Made by a program: the position numbers and the translations under genes
Shown here: positions 8,930 through 17,524 of the stretch, piece by piece
Layout of the letters: the number at the start of each line of letters is the position of its first letter
Position numbering within the stretch: the stretch's first letter is position 1
The notes under the pieces: model-generated
What the model saw: only the letters and a program-made list of their open reading frames with translations
The model's database searches: none
Told to the model about the DNA's origin: nothing
NCBI RefSeq assembly: GCF_024612015.1
Contig: NZ_CP102512.1
Span: 10,230,001 to 10,294,000 of the forward strand
Origin: Streptomyces sp. CA-210063
GTDB lineage: Bacteria; Actinomycetota; Actinomycetes; Streptomycetales; Streptomycetaceae
Direction of reading: 5' to 3'
DNA length: 64,000 nt

Positions 8930-10186
8930 TCAGCCCGTCACCTCCACGGAGTCGAAGCTCGGGCGCGCGGCGCACCGCAGCGCCTCCCGGATCACCGCGG
9001 CCGGGTCCCCCTCGTGATACGGCCGCTCGGACGCCTCGATGCCGTCGAGGAACTCCTGGTAGCGCACGGCGTATGCGAGGTGCGCCAGCGGCTCGGCCAG
9101 GGCGAGTGCGCGGGCGGGATCGCTCGCCGGGACGTGTGCCTTCCAGGCGTCGACCCAGACGCGGACGGCCGTGGAGCGCACCGCCTCCGGAAGGAAGTCG
9201 TACAGGCGCAGACAGTCGAGGACGGGGTTGCCCCAGTGGGCGTCGGCGAAGTCCACGACAACGGGCGGCCGGCCGTCGCTGCGCCAGTTGCCCGGATGGA
9301 AGTCGGCGTGGACGAGCGTGTCGGGGAGCCCGCACTCGGCGAGCCGGTCCCAGCGCTCCGCCAACTCCCTCGCCGTGTCCCGGTCTTGATCCGTGATGTC
9401 CAACTCGACCATGCCGTCGAGCAGTTCGCGCACCAGCTCGCCGAGGACCCGGTCCCGCCGGTCCCGGAGCCCGGGTGGCCGGGGCTCGGCCAGCGCGGCC
9501 TGCGCGGCGACGAACCGGCGCACCCCGGCCTCGACCGTGGCGGCGTCGGCCGCCCAGCAGTCCTCGCCGGGGATGTGCTCCAGCAGTACCCGCCGCTCGC
9601 CGGAGGCGAGGACCGTCGGCACGAGCCCCGCGTCCACCTGGGCGAACGCGGCGATGACCATGGCCTCGTCGGAGGCGAAGCGCGGGGTCGCCTTGAGCCA
9701 GACCGGGCCCCGCTCGGTGGGCAGCCGGAAGAGCCCCGCCAGGTTCCACGTCCGCCGCTGCTCGACCGGCCCCGTCACCGGCCGCCCCAGCGCGGCCAGG
9801 GTCCGTGAGGCCCAGTCGAGCAGTTCCCGCAGCCCGTCGGGCCGCGCCCACGGTGATCGAAGAGGGTCATCGGCGTCCAGCAGCCCGTGCTCCACGGGGC
9901 GTTGTTCCAGCATCCCGGTCGCGGGTCGCTCCGTGGCCTCCACGTGATAGGTCACATGGCCGTCCCGGCCGCCCTCACCTCCGTCGACGTCCAGGAGGCG
10001 CAGGACGAACACGGGAACCATGAGTTGGCGCTCCAACCGCCCTACGACCGCCTCGACTTCGGCCCACCACGGAACGTCGACGGGGAAGGGGCCGGTGACA
10101 CCGAGGACGTCCTCACCCGATGTCACCCATGCGCTCACGGTTCGACTCACGGCGACAGTGTGAGGCGCCTCGTCGACGATTGACAT
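8930..10186 (-). CDS. Aminoglycoside-phosphotransferase-fold kinase
   Basis: A 418-residue protein with an APH-type C-terminal domain: catalytic loop HADFHPGNW (about residue 293) and metal-binding VVDFADAHWG. The N-terminal 130 residues are an extra domain that I do not recognise. I chose ATG 10186 (MSIVDEAP); the longer frame from 10255 would run through the divergent ArsR promoter. No Shine-Dalgarno is visible, so the message may be leaderless. It is coupled to the P-loop gene downstream, and its start overlaps the palindrome at 10,185-10,204, suggesting shared control with the ArsR gene. Confidence 0.83.
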   Translation of the reverse strand: MSIVDEAPHTVAVSRTVSAWVTSGEDVLGVTGPFPVDVPWWAEVEAVVGRLERQLMVPVFVLRLLDVDGGEGGRDGHVTYHVEATERPATGMLEQRPVEHGLLDADDPLRSPWARPDGLRELLDWASRTLAALGRPVTGPVEQRRTWNLAGLFRLPTERGPVWLKATPRFASDEAMVIAAFAQVDAGLVPTVLASGERRVLLEHIPGEDCWAADAATVEAGVRRFVAAQAALAEPRPPGLRDRRDRVLGELVRELLDGMVELDITDQDRDTARELAERWDRLAECGLPDTLVHADFHPGNWRSDGRPPVVVDFADAHWGNPVLDCLRLYDFLPEAVRSTAVRVWVDAWKAHVPASDPARALALAEPLAHLAYAVRYQEFLDGIEASERPYHEGDPAAVIREALRCAARPSFDSVEVTG

Positions 10187-10209
10187 GCAGGTAATTAACT
10201 GCATAACGT
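10180..10209 (+). promoter_or_regulatory. Promoter with embedded palindromic operator (ArsR autoregulation candidate)
   Basis: TTGACA (10180-10185) and TAACGT (10204-10209) are 18 bases apart. Between them lies a 20-bp near-perfect palindrome (10185-10204; arms ATGCAG and CTGCAT around an AATT centre). This is the expected place for a repressor to block RNA polymerase. The palindrome also covers the start codon of the divergent phosphotransferase gene. Confidence 0.6.
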
Positions 10210-10238
10210 TGGGTGTGCGATCAGAGGGCGATTTGGGC

Positions 10239-10550
10239 ATGGACAAGGTCTTCAAGGCGCTGGCCGACGAGACGCGCCGGAGGCTGCTGGACCGGCTGCA
10301 TGAACGGAACGGTCAGACGCTGGGTGAGCTGTGCGAGCGGATCGACATGGCGCGGCAGTCGGTGACCCAGCACCTGGCCGTTCTGGAGGCCGCCAACCTG
10401 GTCAGCACGGTGCGGCGTGGGCGGGAAAAGCTGCACCACCTCAACCCGGTCCCGCTGCACGAGATCCAGGAGCGGTGGATCGACAAGTTCGAGCGCCCGC
10501 GACCGAGGGGGCTCGGCGAGCCGGCGAACGGTGACGGCCGACCCGCTTGA
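10239..10550 (+). CDS. ArsR family transcriptional regulator
   Basis: A 103-residue winged-helix regulator starting MDKVFKALADETRRRLLDRL, the classic ArsR opening. The recognition helix lies in DMARQSVTQHLAVLEAANLV and the wing in GREKLHHLNP. No clustered Cys metal site is visible, so it is probably of the metal-independent subgroup, which often regulates SRPBCC-type neighbours; none is adjacent here. The ATG at 10239 has GAGGG upstream. The stop codon lies inside a strong terminator hairpin. Confidence 0.9.
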   Translation: MDKVFKALADETRRRLLDRLHERNGQTLGELCERIDMARQSVTQHLAVLEAANLVSTVRRGREKLHHLNPVPLHEIQERWIDKFERPRPRGLGEPANGDGRPA

Positions 10551-10561
10551 GCGGGTCGGCC
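10536..10561. terminator. Bidirectional hairpin overlapping the ArsR stop codon
   Basis: Perfect 12-bp arms GGCCGACCCGCT and AGCGGGTCGGCC with a two-base centre. It sits between the convergent ArsR and SPW genes and can serve both. Confidence 0.75.
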
Positions 10562-10588
10562 GCCGTTACCCCTCGCGGGCGTTCCTGT

Positions 10589-11044
10589 TCACACCTGCGG
10601 CGTACGGCCCGCACGTGTGTTGCCCCTGGCCGACGCGCCGGCGCACAGCAGCCCCAGGAGCAGGGCCAGGGCGCCGATGATGATGTTGTTGACCACGACA
10701 CCGGCGTCCGGGCTGTCGCCGACGATCCACGGCGAGACGATCATCCAGATCCCTGTCGCGCACATGGCCCAGCTCAGGCCGTACATCCTCTCCGGACGGG
10801 CGGTGAAGCCGAGAGCCAGCAGACCGATCGCGATGCCCACGATCAGGTTGTGGGGCACCAGCGGGGGCTGGCTCGTCGTGTAGTGGAGTATCCAGGGGGA
10901 CACGGCGCAGTACAGACCGAGCAGGAACACCGGTCCGTCCACGAGCGCCACATCGCGACCACCGAGCATGCGGGCGTACCGAGCCTGCATTTCGGTTACA
11001 TCTGGGTGGCTGGTGATGTCACCCCTGTGTGAGACGTTGGCCAT
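10589..11044 (-). CDS. SPW repeat integral membrane protein
   Basis: A 151-residue membrane protein with four predicted helices in two related halves, each carrying the motif that names the family: CAVSPWILHY and MIVSPWIVGD. SPW proteins are small membrane proteins of unknown function found in actinobacteria and other bacteria. The N-terminal 35 residues are polar and cytosolic. The start codon at 11044 has AAAGGAG upstream. It is monocistronic. Confidence 0.87.
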   Translation of the reverse strand: MANVSHRGDITSHPDVTEMQARYARMLGGRDVALVDGPVFLLGLYCAVSPWILHYTTSQPPLVPHNLIVGIAIGLLALGFTARPERMYGLSWAMCATGIWMIVSPWIVGDSPDAGVVVNNIIIGALALLLGLLCAGASARGNTRAGRTPQV

Positions 11045-11165
11045 GACTCGACTCCTTTGAACTCTGCAGGCCTGACCGCGTCTGGTGGGGTATGCGGTAA
11101 GCGCCGCGTACGTTCATTCTGCGCTTATTTCGTCTTTATGTGTAGTGGTGAGGGACCCGGAGAGG

Positions 11166-12209
11166 TCAGTACGCGGCCGACAGTGAGCCGAGGTGTGCCC
11201 GGCGTACCTCGGCGGTCTGGCCCTGCACCAGCAGGAACATCGCCTCGCGGGCCAGCCGTTGCGCCCGGCTGTCCAGGTCGAGGGCGCGCCCGCCGCCGGC
11301 CACGACCGCGGCGGTCGTCGCCGTGCGCATCAGGTCGAACGCCTTCGTCTTGAGGGCCAGCCGCTCCTCCATGTGCTCGTGCGGCGCGGGATGGTCGGCG
11401 AGGGCGTACGCCTGACGCCGCACCTTGTCCAGTCGCAGCCGCAGGGCCTTGGTCGTGGGGTCGTCCTGGTCCAGCAGGCCGAGGGCGGACTCGGCGACCC
11501 CGAACACCGCCGGCGAGGCGTTCGTCGGCTTGGGCCGGTCGCTCGCGGCCCAGGACTCGTACGGCGCGTGCAGGGCCACGGCGTCCTCGGGGATCCACAG
11601 CCCGTCGAGGTGGAGCGAGACGGTACGGGCGGCCGTGAGCGCCGCGAGCCGCATGGGCGCCGAGGCTTTCAGCCCGGACTGCTGCTTGGCCTCGGTGAAC
11701 GCGAACACCACCTCGTCCGCGTCCGTCACCCCGGCCAGCAGCATCACATCGTTGAGCCCCCATCCGGTGTACCAGGGCACTGTGCCGTGGAACCGCCAGC
11801 CACCACGCTTCGGCACGGCCCGCACCGGAACCTGGGGGTACCTCCGCAGATGCGCGTACGCGACGCCGGACAGCAGCTCACCGCCAGCCAGCTTCCCCAA
11901 CAGGTGCTCACGGGCGGGGAGTTCGCTCTTCACCAGGGTCAACACCGGCGTGTGGTGCTGGGTCTGCACGAACCAGGTGGAGCAGCACGCCCCCGCCAGG
12001 ATCTCGGCGGTCTCCCGCGCCACGGAGTTCGGGGCGCCCGACCCGCCGTACGCCACCGGCGCGCTCACTCCGAGCAGCCCCGACCGCTTGATCGCCTGGA
12101 TGCTGCTCGCGGGCACCCCGTCCTGGTCGACGCGCTCCGCCTGAGGCGCGAGCACCTCGGCGGCGAGTCCGCGCGCCTGGACGACGAGGGGGTGTGGTGA
12201 CGTGGTCAT
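11166..12209 (-). CDS. Acyl-CoA dehydrogenase-fold flavoprotein
   Basis: A 347-residue protein with the helical N-terminus, beta middle domain and helical C-terminus of the acyl-CoA dehydrogenase superfamily. The segment SGLLGVSAPVAYGGSGAP and the beta-domain stretch GWRFHGTVPWYTGWGLNDVMLL are typical of the DszC/HpaB-like branch, whose members use reduced flavin as monooxygenases. The substrate is unknown. The ATG at 12209 (MTTSPHPLV) gives family length; the longer frame adds only basic, unconserved residues. It is divergent from the NTF2-like gene. Confidence 0.82.
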   Translation of the reverse strand: MTTSPHPLVVQARGLAAEVLAPQAERVDQDGVPASSIQAIKRSGLLGVSAPVAYGGSGAPNSVARETAEILAGACCSTWFVQTQHHTPVLTLVKSELPAREHLLGKLAGGELLSGVAYAHLRRYPQVPVRAVPKRGGWRFHGTVPWYTGWGLNDVMLLAGVTDADEVVFAFTEAKQQSGLKASAPMRLAALTAARTVSLHLDGLWIPEDAVALHAPYESWAASDRPKPTNASPAVFGVAESALGLLDQDDPTTKALRLRLDKVRRQAYALADHPAPHEHMEERLALKTKAFDLMRTATTAAVVAGGGRALDLDSRAQRLAREAMFLLVQGQTAEVRRAHLGSLSAAY

Positions 12210-12465
12210 GGGGTGATTCTCCCCGGCTCCGGCCCCAAAGATCACCTCTTTGCCGACCGGAAGATCACACCTTCTCCCTCTTGCGTGAGGGCGGCTCACG
12301 TCCCTCGTGTGACCTGCGCCACGTCGGCCCGATATCAGGTCGTCGGCCGCAAGCGGTCAGGCCGTTGCGCTTGCATGTGATCGTCGGGGCCGCGCCCCCG
12401 ACGGCTCTACGAGCGACGGTTCGCTCCACCCCACCGGGCCGCCAGGCCTTGTAAGGAGAAAGACC

Positions 12466-13347
12466 ATGAAAGACCGGGCCAAGGTCGAGGAACTCCTCGT
12501 CACATCGGACCTCCAGGTGCAGACCTCGGCGGTCGCGTGGAAGCACGTCAAGGCCGAGTACGTCGACGTCGTCGAGGACATCCTGGCGACGCTGGCGCCG
12601 AGCGGGCCCTACGCGTACACCGTCGTCCCCGCCCTCGAAGAGGGCAGGGAGATCCCGACGCAGCGGATCGTCGACACGTACGAGGCCATCGAGAGCAGCT
12701 ACCGGAACATGCACCGGTTCGCCGCCGTGGTGCAGACCCGCCCGGTCGCGGAGATCAACACCGCCTGGTACAAGTTCGTGAGCGGCACGGGGCGGGGGCG
12801 TGACAAGAGGACCGGTGCCGAGAGCGAGCGTCCCATCGTCGTGCTGTTCCCGACGATGGGTTCCGAGGGAATCACCGGTGAACTCTTCTGGGGCCGCACG
12901 CAGCAGGAGGCGCTGCCGGGCGACCCCGCCGACGGTGCGCTGGCCACCAGGTTCGCCGTGGCGAAGGTGCACGACACGCTGCTCGACGCCTACCGCAAGG
13001 GCGACGTCGACGCGATCGTCGACAGGGCCCACCCCGAGATCCAGACAGGCGTGCGGGACTATGTGGCGGGGACCGGCACCCTGGTGGAACTGCACACCAG
13101 GGACGAACTGAAGTCCCACCTCCAGGAGTTCTACGCCCACTACGACGTCCGGGAGATCGAGATCGTCCACCAGCACTTCGACGACTGGTTCTTCTTCCAC
13201 GAGCTGCGCTGGACGGTCGAGGCTCGCAAGGGTCCCGAGGCCGGCGGCGTCTTCCGCTACCACACCGCCGAATACGCGGAGGTGTCCGGCACCGGACTGG
13301 TCGTCGCGCACATCGGACACGGCACGGACCAGCTGAAGCTCGGCTGA
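12466..13347 (+). CDS. NTF2/SnoaL-like protein with N-terminal extension
   Basis: A 293-residue protein. The C-terminal half (from about residue 165, AKVHDTLLDAYRKGDVDAIV) looks like a SnoaL/NTF2-like fold with DFFFHELRWTVEAR-type strands. The N-terminal 150 residues are unassigned but include a similar helix-rich opening, so the protein may be a degenerate duplication. No enzyme function can be stated. AAGGAG lies just upstream of the ATG, and a hairpin follows at 13,372-13,408. Confidence 0.72.
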   Translation: MKDRAKVEELLVTSDLQVQTSAVAWKHVKAEYVDVVEDILATLAPSGPYAYTVVPALEEGREIPTQRIVDTYEAIESSYRNMHRFAAVVQTRPVAEINTAWYKFVSGTGRGRDKRTGAESERPIVVLFPTMGSEGITGELFWGRTQQEALPGDPADGALATRFAVAKVHDTLLDAYRKGDVDAIVDRAHPEIQTGVRDYVAGTGTLVELHTRDELKSHLQEFYAHYDVREIEIVHQHFDDWFFFHELRWTVEARKGPEAGGVFRYHTAEYAEVSGTGLVVAHIGHGTDQLKLG

Positions 13348-13371
13348 GCCGAGGCCTCAACTCCCGTACAT

Positions 13372-13408
13372 CGGTTCCCCGGACGGCTGGGCGTCGTCCG
13401 GGGAGCCG
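13372..13408. terminator. Hairpin after the NTF2-like gene
   Basis: 13-bp arms (13372-13384 and 13396-13408, one G-T type mismatch) around an 11-base loop, 25 bases past the stop codon. It separates the NTF2-like gene from the MarR promoter. Confidence 0.65.
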
Positions 13409-13439
13409 GCGCATGTTGGGGCAATTCCTTCTACGTTGC

Positions 13440-13466
13440 TTGACTTAGGCAAACTTCTGCTACGGT
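13440..13466 (+). promoter_or_regulatory. Promoter and candidate MarR operator; leaderless message likely
   Basis: The 13-bp palindrome TTGACT-T-AGGCAA (13440-13452, one mismatch) coincides with a TTGACT -35. A TACGGT -10 (13461-13466) ends six bases before the ATG at 13473, which leaves no room for a leader. The 15-base spacing between the boxes is short, so the -35 is less certain. Confidence 0.45.
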
Positions 13467-13472
13467 GGCAGC

Positions 13473-13976
13473 ATGTCGCTACCGCGCCCCACCGAAGCGG
13501 CCGCCCTCACGGACGTCACCGAGATCGAGCGGCTGCTCACCCGTATCGCGTATCTGGCCGGCCGGGCCCGCCAGCACGAGCGTCTGATGTCCGACAGCGG
13601 ACTGTCCCTGGACCGCGCCTCCGTGTCGATCCTGCGGCACATCGCCGAGAGCGAGCCGCTGCGCCCGGGGGTGCTCGCGGTCCGGCTGTCCGTGGAGGCG
13701 TCCCATGTCACCCGGCAGCTGCGGCAGTTGGAGAGCGACGGCTATGTGATCCGCGTTCCCGACCCGGACGACCGGCGGGCGCAACGCGTCCAGATCACCG
13801 ACGCCGGACTGGCGGCCGTCGACCGCGTCAGGGAGGCCGGCCGCCGGGGCATCGGGGCCGTGCTGAGCGACTGGTCGGCCGAGGACGTGCGGCAACTCGC
13901 GGGTCTCTTCCACCGGTTGGCCGACGACTTCGTCGACCACGCCGAGGAAGCCGTCGAACCCCGGCCCGCCGACTGA
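13473..13976 (+). CDS. MarR family transcriptional regulator
   Basis: A 167-residue winged-helix protein. The DNA-binding core runs from [33 protein letters not shown] to the wing [17 protein letters not shown], the MarR signature, with helical dimer regions at both ends. The ATG at 13473 has no Shine-Dalgarno and lies next to a -10-like hexamer, so translation is probably leaderless. The response-regulator gene follows after 51 bases on the same strand and could be co-transcribed. The ligand is unknown. Confidence 0.9.
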   Translation: MSLPRPTEAAALTDVTEIERLLTRIAYLAGRARQHERLMSDSGLSLDRASVSILRHIAESEPLRPGVLAVRLSVEASHVTRQLRQLESDGYVIRVPDPDDRRAQRVQITDAGLAAVDRVREAGRRGIGAVLSDWSAEDVRQLAGLFHRLADDFVDHAEEAVEPRPAD

Positions 13977-14027
13977 CGGCACCCGGCGCGATCCCCCCAA
14001 CGCAAGCCCAACGCGAACGGTCTGGTC

Positions 14028-14771
14028 ATGCGAAGTCCGCTCACCGAGAAACCGTCGTCGCCGCGTGGCGACGGACACCATGTCCTGGTCGTCGTCGACG
14101 ATCCGGGTGTCACCGAACTCCTCACCACCACCATGGAGTTGGCCGGATACCGGGTCGCCGCGGCGCCCACCGGCGCCGAGGGGATGACGCGGATCGCCCG
14201 GGACCGGTACGACCTGGTCGTCTGGGACGCCGCCCTGCCGGACCAGGAGCGCTTCACGCGCGGCCGGCGCGGCGCACCGGCGGACCGGCCCCCGCTGCTG
14301 TTCCTGGCCACCTGCGACTCCCTCCACGACCTGGTCCCCGACCTGCGCCTCGGCGACGAGGACTACGTGGTCAAGCCCGTACGCATCGCCGAAGTCCTCG
14401 ACCGGGCCCGGGCGTTGCTCCGTGGCCGGGGCGGTCTTGAACGGCCAGGCGGAATGCCCTGCTACGGCGATCTGGTCCTCGACGACGCCGCGTGCGAGGC
14501 GAGGCGTGGATCCAGGCCGCTCCACCTCACGCCCGCCGAGTACCGGCTGTTGCGCCATCTGCTGGCGAACGCCGAGCGGGTGCTGTCCAAGGAGCAGATC
14601 GGTCGACATGTCTGGGGCGAGTTCCGCGCCCACGGCGCGATCGAGAAACTCGTCGCCCGCCTCCGGCGCAAGGTCGACCGGGAGGAACCCGCGCTGATCC
14701 ACACCCGTCGCGGCTTCGGCTACTGGCTCGGCTGCCCGACGGCCGACCCGCCCGCGCGCCAGGGGAGTTGA
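14028..14771 (+). CDS. Orphan OmpR/PhoB-type response regulator
   Basis: A 247-residue response regulator. The receiver has the acidic pair in VVVDDP, the phospho-acceptor Asp in VVWDAALPD, the Thr in FLATCDS and the Lys in DYVVKP, so it should be phosphorylatable. The C-terminal winged helix (from about residue 145, LHLTPAEYRLLRHLL) has the PhoB-type RRGFGYWL wing. No histidine kinase is next to it in this window, unlike most such genes. It follows the MarR gene and precedes the chitinase promoter. Confidence 0.88.
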   Translation: MRSPLTEKPSSPRGDGHHVLVVVDDPGVTELLTTTMELAGYRVAAAPTGAEGMTRIARDRYDLVVWDAALPDQERFTRGRRGAPADRPPLLFLATCDSLHDLVPDLRLGDEDYVVKPVRIAEVLDRARALLRGRGGLERPGGMPCYGDLVLDDAACEARRGSRPLHLTPAEYRLLRHLLANAERVLSKEQIGRHVWGEFRAHGAIEKLVARLRRKVDREEPALIHTRRGFGYWLGCPTADPPARQGS

Positions 14772-14813
14772 CTGGTCTACACCCTTGACTGGTACAGACC
14801 AACGCGGTTGAGT
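14771..14813 (+). promoter_or_regulatory. Chitinase promoter with two DasR-type (dre) sites
   Basis: Two imperfect copies of the dre pattern ACTGGTCTAGACCA occur: 14771-14786 (ACTGGTCTACACCCTT) and 14788-14803 (ACTGGTACAGACCAAC). TTGACT at 14785-14790 and a weak TTGAGT at 14808-14813 are 17 bases apart. Direct repeats of this kind overlapping the promoter are known for Streptomyces chitinase genes, where DasR represses in response to the amino-sugar state. Confidence 0.7.
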
Positions 14814-14946
14814 GTGCCCCACACCCCCCACCGCGGCCGCCCCCACGCCGTGGCCGGCCCCGCCGGCGCGTGCGCGCGAGGTTCCCCCCAGTCATGCCCA
14901 AGGGCCCTTGCCCGGGTGCGGCCGTGCCGACGAAGGAGTTGGTCCC

Positions 14947-15834
14947 GTGTCGAGGCGCCGTATCTCCGCCGTACTGACCGCGCTGGTCATCGGCGGTTCC
15001 ACACCCCTGTTGCTGCCCGCCCAGAGCGCGTCCGCGGCCCCCTGTTCGAGCTACGCGAGCTGGGTGGCCGGCAGGTCCTATGTCACCGGCGACATCGTGC
15101 GCTACACCGACGGCAAGGCGTACCGGGCGGAGCACGACAATCCGGGGTACGACCCCACCATCAGCACTTGGTACTGGGAGCCGTACGCCTGTGAGAGCGG
15201 CCCCACCAACCCCTCCGGGTTCGTGGTGAGCGAGGCGCAGTTCAACCAGATGTTCCCGAGCCGGAACTCGTTCTACACGTACAGCGGGCTGCGGGCGGCG
15301 ATGAGCGCCTACCCGGCCTTCGCCAACACCGGCAGCGACACCGTCAAGAAGCAGGAGGCGGCCGCCTTCCTCGCCAATGTCAACCACGAGACCGGCGGGC
15401 TCGTCCACATCGTCGAGCAGAACACCGCCAACTACCCGACGTACTGCGACTGGAGCCAGCCGTACGGCTGCCCGGCCGGGCAGGCGGCCTACTACGGCCG
15501 CGGCCCGATCCAGCTCAGCTGGAACTTCAACTACAAGGCGGCCGGTGACGCGCTCGGCCTGAACCTGCTGGGCAATCCCTGGCTGGTGCAGAACGACGCG
15601 GCCGTCGCCTGGAAGACCGCCCTGTGGTACTGGAACACACAGACCGGGCCCGGCACCATGACCGGCCACAACGCGATGGTCAACAGCGCGGGCTTCGGGC
15701 ACACGATCCGCAGCATCAACGGCTCGCTGGAGTGCGACGGCAAGAACCCCGCGCAGGTGCAGAGCCGGGTGAGCGCGTACCAGCGGTTCGTCCAGATCCT
15801 CGGGACGACGGCGGGCGGCAATCTGTACTGCTGA
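14947..15834 (+). CDS. Secreted GH19 chitinase with N-terminal CBM5/12 chitin-binding domain
   Basis: A 295-residue exported chitinase. Residues 1-30 are a signal peptide (VSRRRISAVLTALVIGG... ending SASA). A chitin-binding domain of the CBM5/12 type follows (ASWVAGRSYVTGDIVRY to the WYWEPYAC end). The GH19 catalytic domain (about residues 93-295) has the catalytic Glu in NVNHETGGL, the YYGRGPIQLSWNFNY signature and the terminal NLYC. The GTG at 14947 has AAGGAG eight bases upstream and directly precedes the signal peptide. It is controlled by a promoter carrying dre sites and followed by a strong terminator, so it is monocistronic. Confidence 0.95.
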   Translation: MSRRRISAVLTALVIGGSTPLLLPAQSASAAPCSSYASWVAGRSYVTGDIVRYTDGKAYRAEHDNPGYDPTISTWYWEPYACESGPTNPSGFVVSEAQFNQMFPSRNSFYTYSGLRAAMSAYPAFANTGSDTVKKQEAAAFLANVNHETGGLVHIVEQNTANYPTYCDWSQPYGCPAGQAAYYGRGPIQLSWNFNYKAAGDALGLNLLGNPWLVQNDAAVAWKTALWYWNTQTGPGTMTGHNAMVNSAGFGHTIRSINGSLECDGKNPAQVQSRVSAYQRFVQILGTTAGGNLYC

Positions 15835-15875
15835 CGCCGACGCACCGATCGTGATGTCATGCACCTGACTTAACC

Positions 15876-15906
15876 GCGGGGGCCCGGTCCACGACCGGGC
15901 CCCCGC
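15876..15906. terminator. Strong GC hairpin after the chitinase gene
   Basis: Perfect 14-bp arms GCGGGGGCCCGGTC and GACCGGGCCCCCGC around CAC, 42 bases past the stop codon. This is a clear factor-independent-type stem without a U-run. Confidence 0.8.
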
Positions 15907-15937
15907 TCCACCCCCCGTCCCCATGAAGGGCATCGTC

Positions 15938-17305
15938 ATGCCGAGCCCCCGCACCCCCCTGCTCGCGACCGCCGTCGCGCTGGCCACCGTCGTAGCCGCT
16001 CCCGCCCCCACCGTCTCCGCCGCCGTTCCGGTCACGGGCGCCTCCTACGTGCAGAGTGCCACCACCGGGCTCAACGCGGCCGACAACGGGGGAGCGGTCG
16101 AGCAGCACCGGCCCAAGGGCGACGAGGACCACCAGCAGTGGACGCTGAGGGCGAGCGGAACCTCGTACGTCCTGGAGAGCGTGGACGCGGCGGGCAGTTG
16201 TCTCGGCCGCTCCGGCGACCGGGCGAGGACCGTCGCGTGTACGAGCGCCGACGCCGCCTGGGACATCACGGAACTCGGCGCCGACCGGTACCGGCTCAAG
16301 GTTCCCGGCGCGGAGCGCTACCTCACGGTCGGCGCCAAGCCCTCCGGCTCCAACCACCCGGCGCAGCTGTCCGTCGGCCCGGCGAGCGGCCTGGCCGCCT
16401 GGTACCTCACCCCGGTCGTGCCGCCGACCCGCCCCATGCCCCCGGCCGACCGGCGTACCCTCGACCAGGTCACCTTCCTCACCTCCCACAACGCCTACGC
16501 CAACGGCGTCGACGGCGGCTTCGCCCCGCCCTTCGTGAACCTGGTGCCGAACCAGTCCCGCGGCATCAACCAGCAACTCGCCGACGGTGTACGCGGATTC
16601 ATGCTGGACATCCACCAGACCCCGGACGGCGCGATCCTCTGCCACAACAGCTGCACCCTCGTCAGCCGTCCCGTCGCCCTCTGGGTGGACATCCAGCGCA
16701 TGGTCGACTTCCTCGAGCGGAACCCCGAGCAGGTCGTCACCGTGTTCCTGGAGGACTACGTCGACCCCGCCGTCCTGCGCGGCGAACTCGACCGTGTCGA
16801 CGGCCTGTCCGACGTGCTCTTCCGGCCCGACCGGACAGGCGTACGAACCAACGGCTGGCCGAAGATGGCCGACCTGATCGCCGCCAACGACCGGCTGCTG
16901 ATCTTCACCGACCACAGCCGCTCCGCCGACCAGTCCGCCGGGCTCACCCGGGACACCTTCGGCGTGATGTACCAGAAGGAGTGGACCGTGGAGAACCACT
17001 GGTCCATGGGCGGCGGCATCGGCGCATCCGACTGGTCCTGCTACAGCCGCTGGTACGACGCCGCCACCAACATCCCGCTCACCCGGACCGAGCCGGGCTT
17101 CACGCCGCTGTTCGTCATGAACCACTTCCGTGACGCCGGGATCACCTCGACGGCGACCACGGACAACACCAAACTCGCCGACCGCGCCCAGCGGTTCTGC
17201 CGGACGGCCGCCCGCAAGAAGCCCAACTTCCTCGCCGTGGACCACTACAACCTCGGCAACCCGGCGTCCGCGGTGGCGACTTCGAACACGTACATCTATC
17301 CGTAG
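15938..17305 (+). CDS. Secreted PI-PLC-X-like phosphodiesterase with N-terminal RICIN/CBM13-like domain
   Basis: A 455-residue exported protein. After a signal peptide (MPSPRTPLLATAVAL... ending TVSAA) a beta-trefoil-like domain follows (DEDHQQWTLRASG, GSCLGRSGD, about residues 25-155). The catalytic part contains the first His in FLTSHNAYA and the second in GAILCHNSC, with GFMLDIHQ, EDY and the conserved DHYN end, as in PI-PLC-X-like enzymes. It probably cleaves a phosphodiester lipid or glycan outside the cell. The ATG at 15938 has GAAGGG upstream; an ATG at 15923 is also possible. Confidence 0.87.
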   Translation: MPSPRTPLLATAVALATVVAAPAPTVSAAVPVTGASYVQSATTGLNAADNGGAVEQHRPKGDEDHQQWTLRASGTSYVLESVDAAGSCLGRSGDRARTVACTSADAAWDITELGADRYRLKVPGAERYLTVGAKPSGSNHPAQLSVGPASGLAAWYLTPVVPPTRPMPPADRRTLDQVTFLTSHNAYANGVDGGFAPPFVNLVPNQSRGINQQLADGVRGFMLDIHQTPDGAILCHNSCTLVSRPVALWVDIQRMVDFLERNPEQVVTVFLEDYVDPAVLRGELDRVDGLSDVLFRPDRTGVRTNGWPKMADLIAANDRLLIFTDHSRSADQSAGLTRDTFGVMYQKEWTVENHWSMGGGIGASDWSCYSRWYDAATNIPLTRTEPGFTPLFVMNHFRDAGITSTATTDNTKLADRAQRFCRTAARKKPNFLAVDHYNLGNPASAVATSNTYIYP

Positions 17306-17524
17306 AACCCGGCGGGCGCGGGGTCCGGCGCGCGCGAGACCGCGGCGACGACCTCGGAGACGATCACCGCGACCGCCGCCGGCAGCCGGACACTCGGCGA
17401 TCGAGGAGGTGGCCCGGCTGGACGTGGTGCACCGAGGCGAGGCGTCGGGGCAAAGCAGCACCAACAGGTTCATATAGGCTGCCTGTTCTGCCCTGCCGTT
17501 CGTCACTACCCGGGAGAGTCACCC

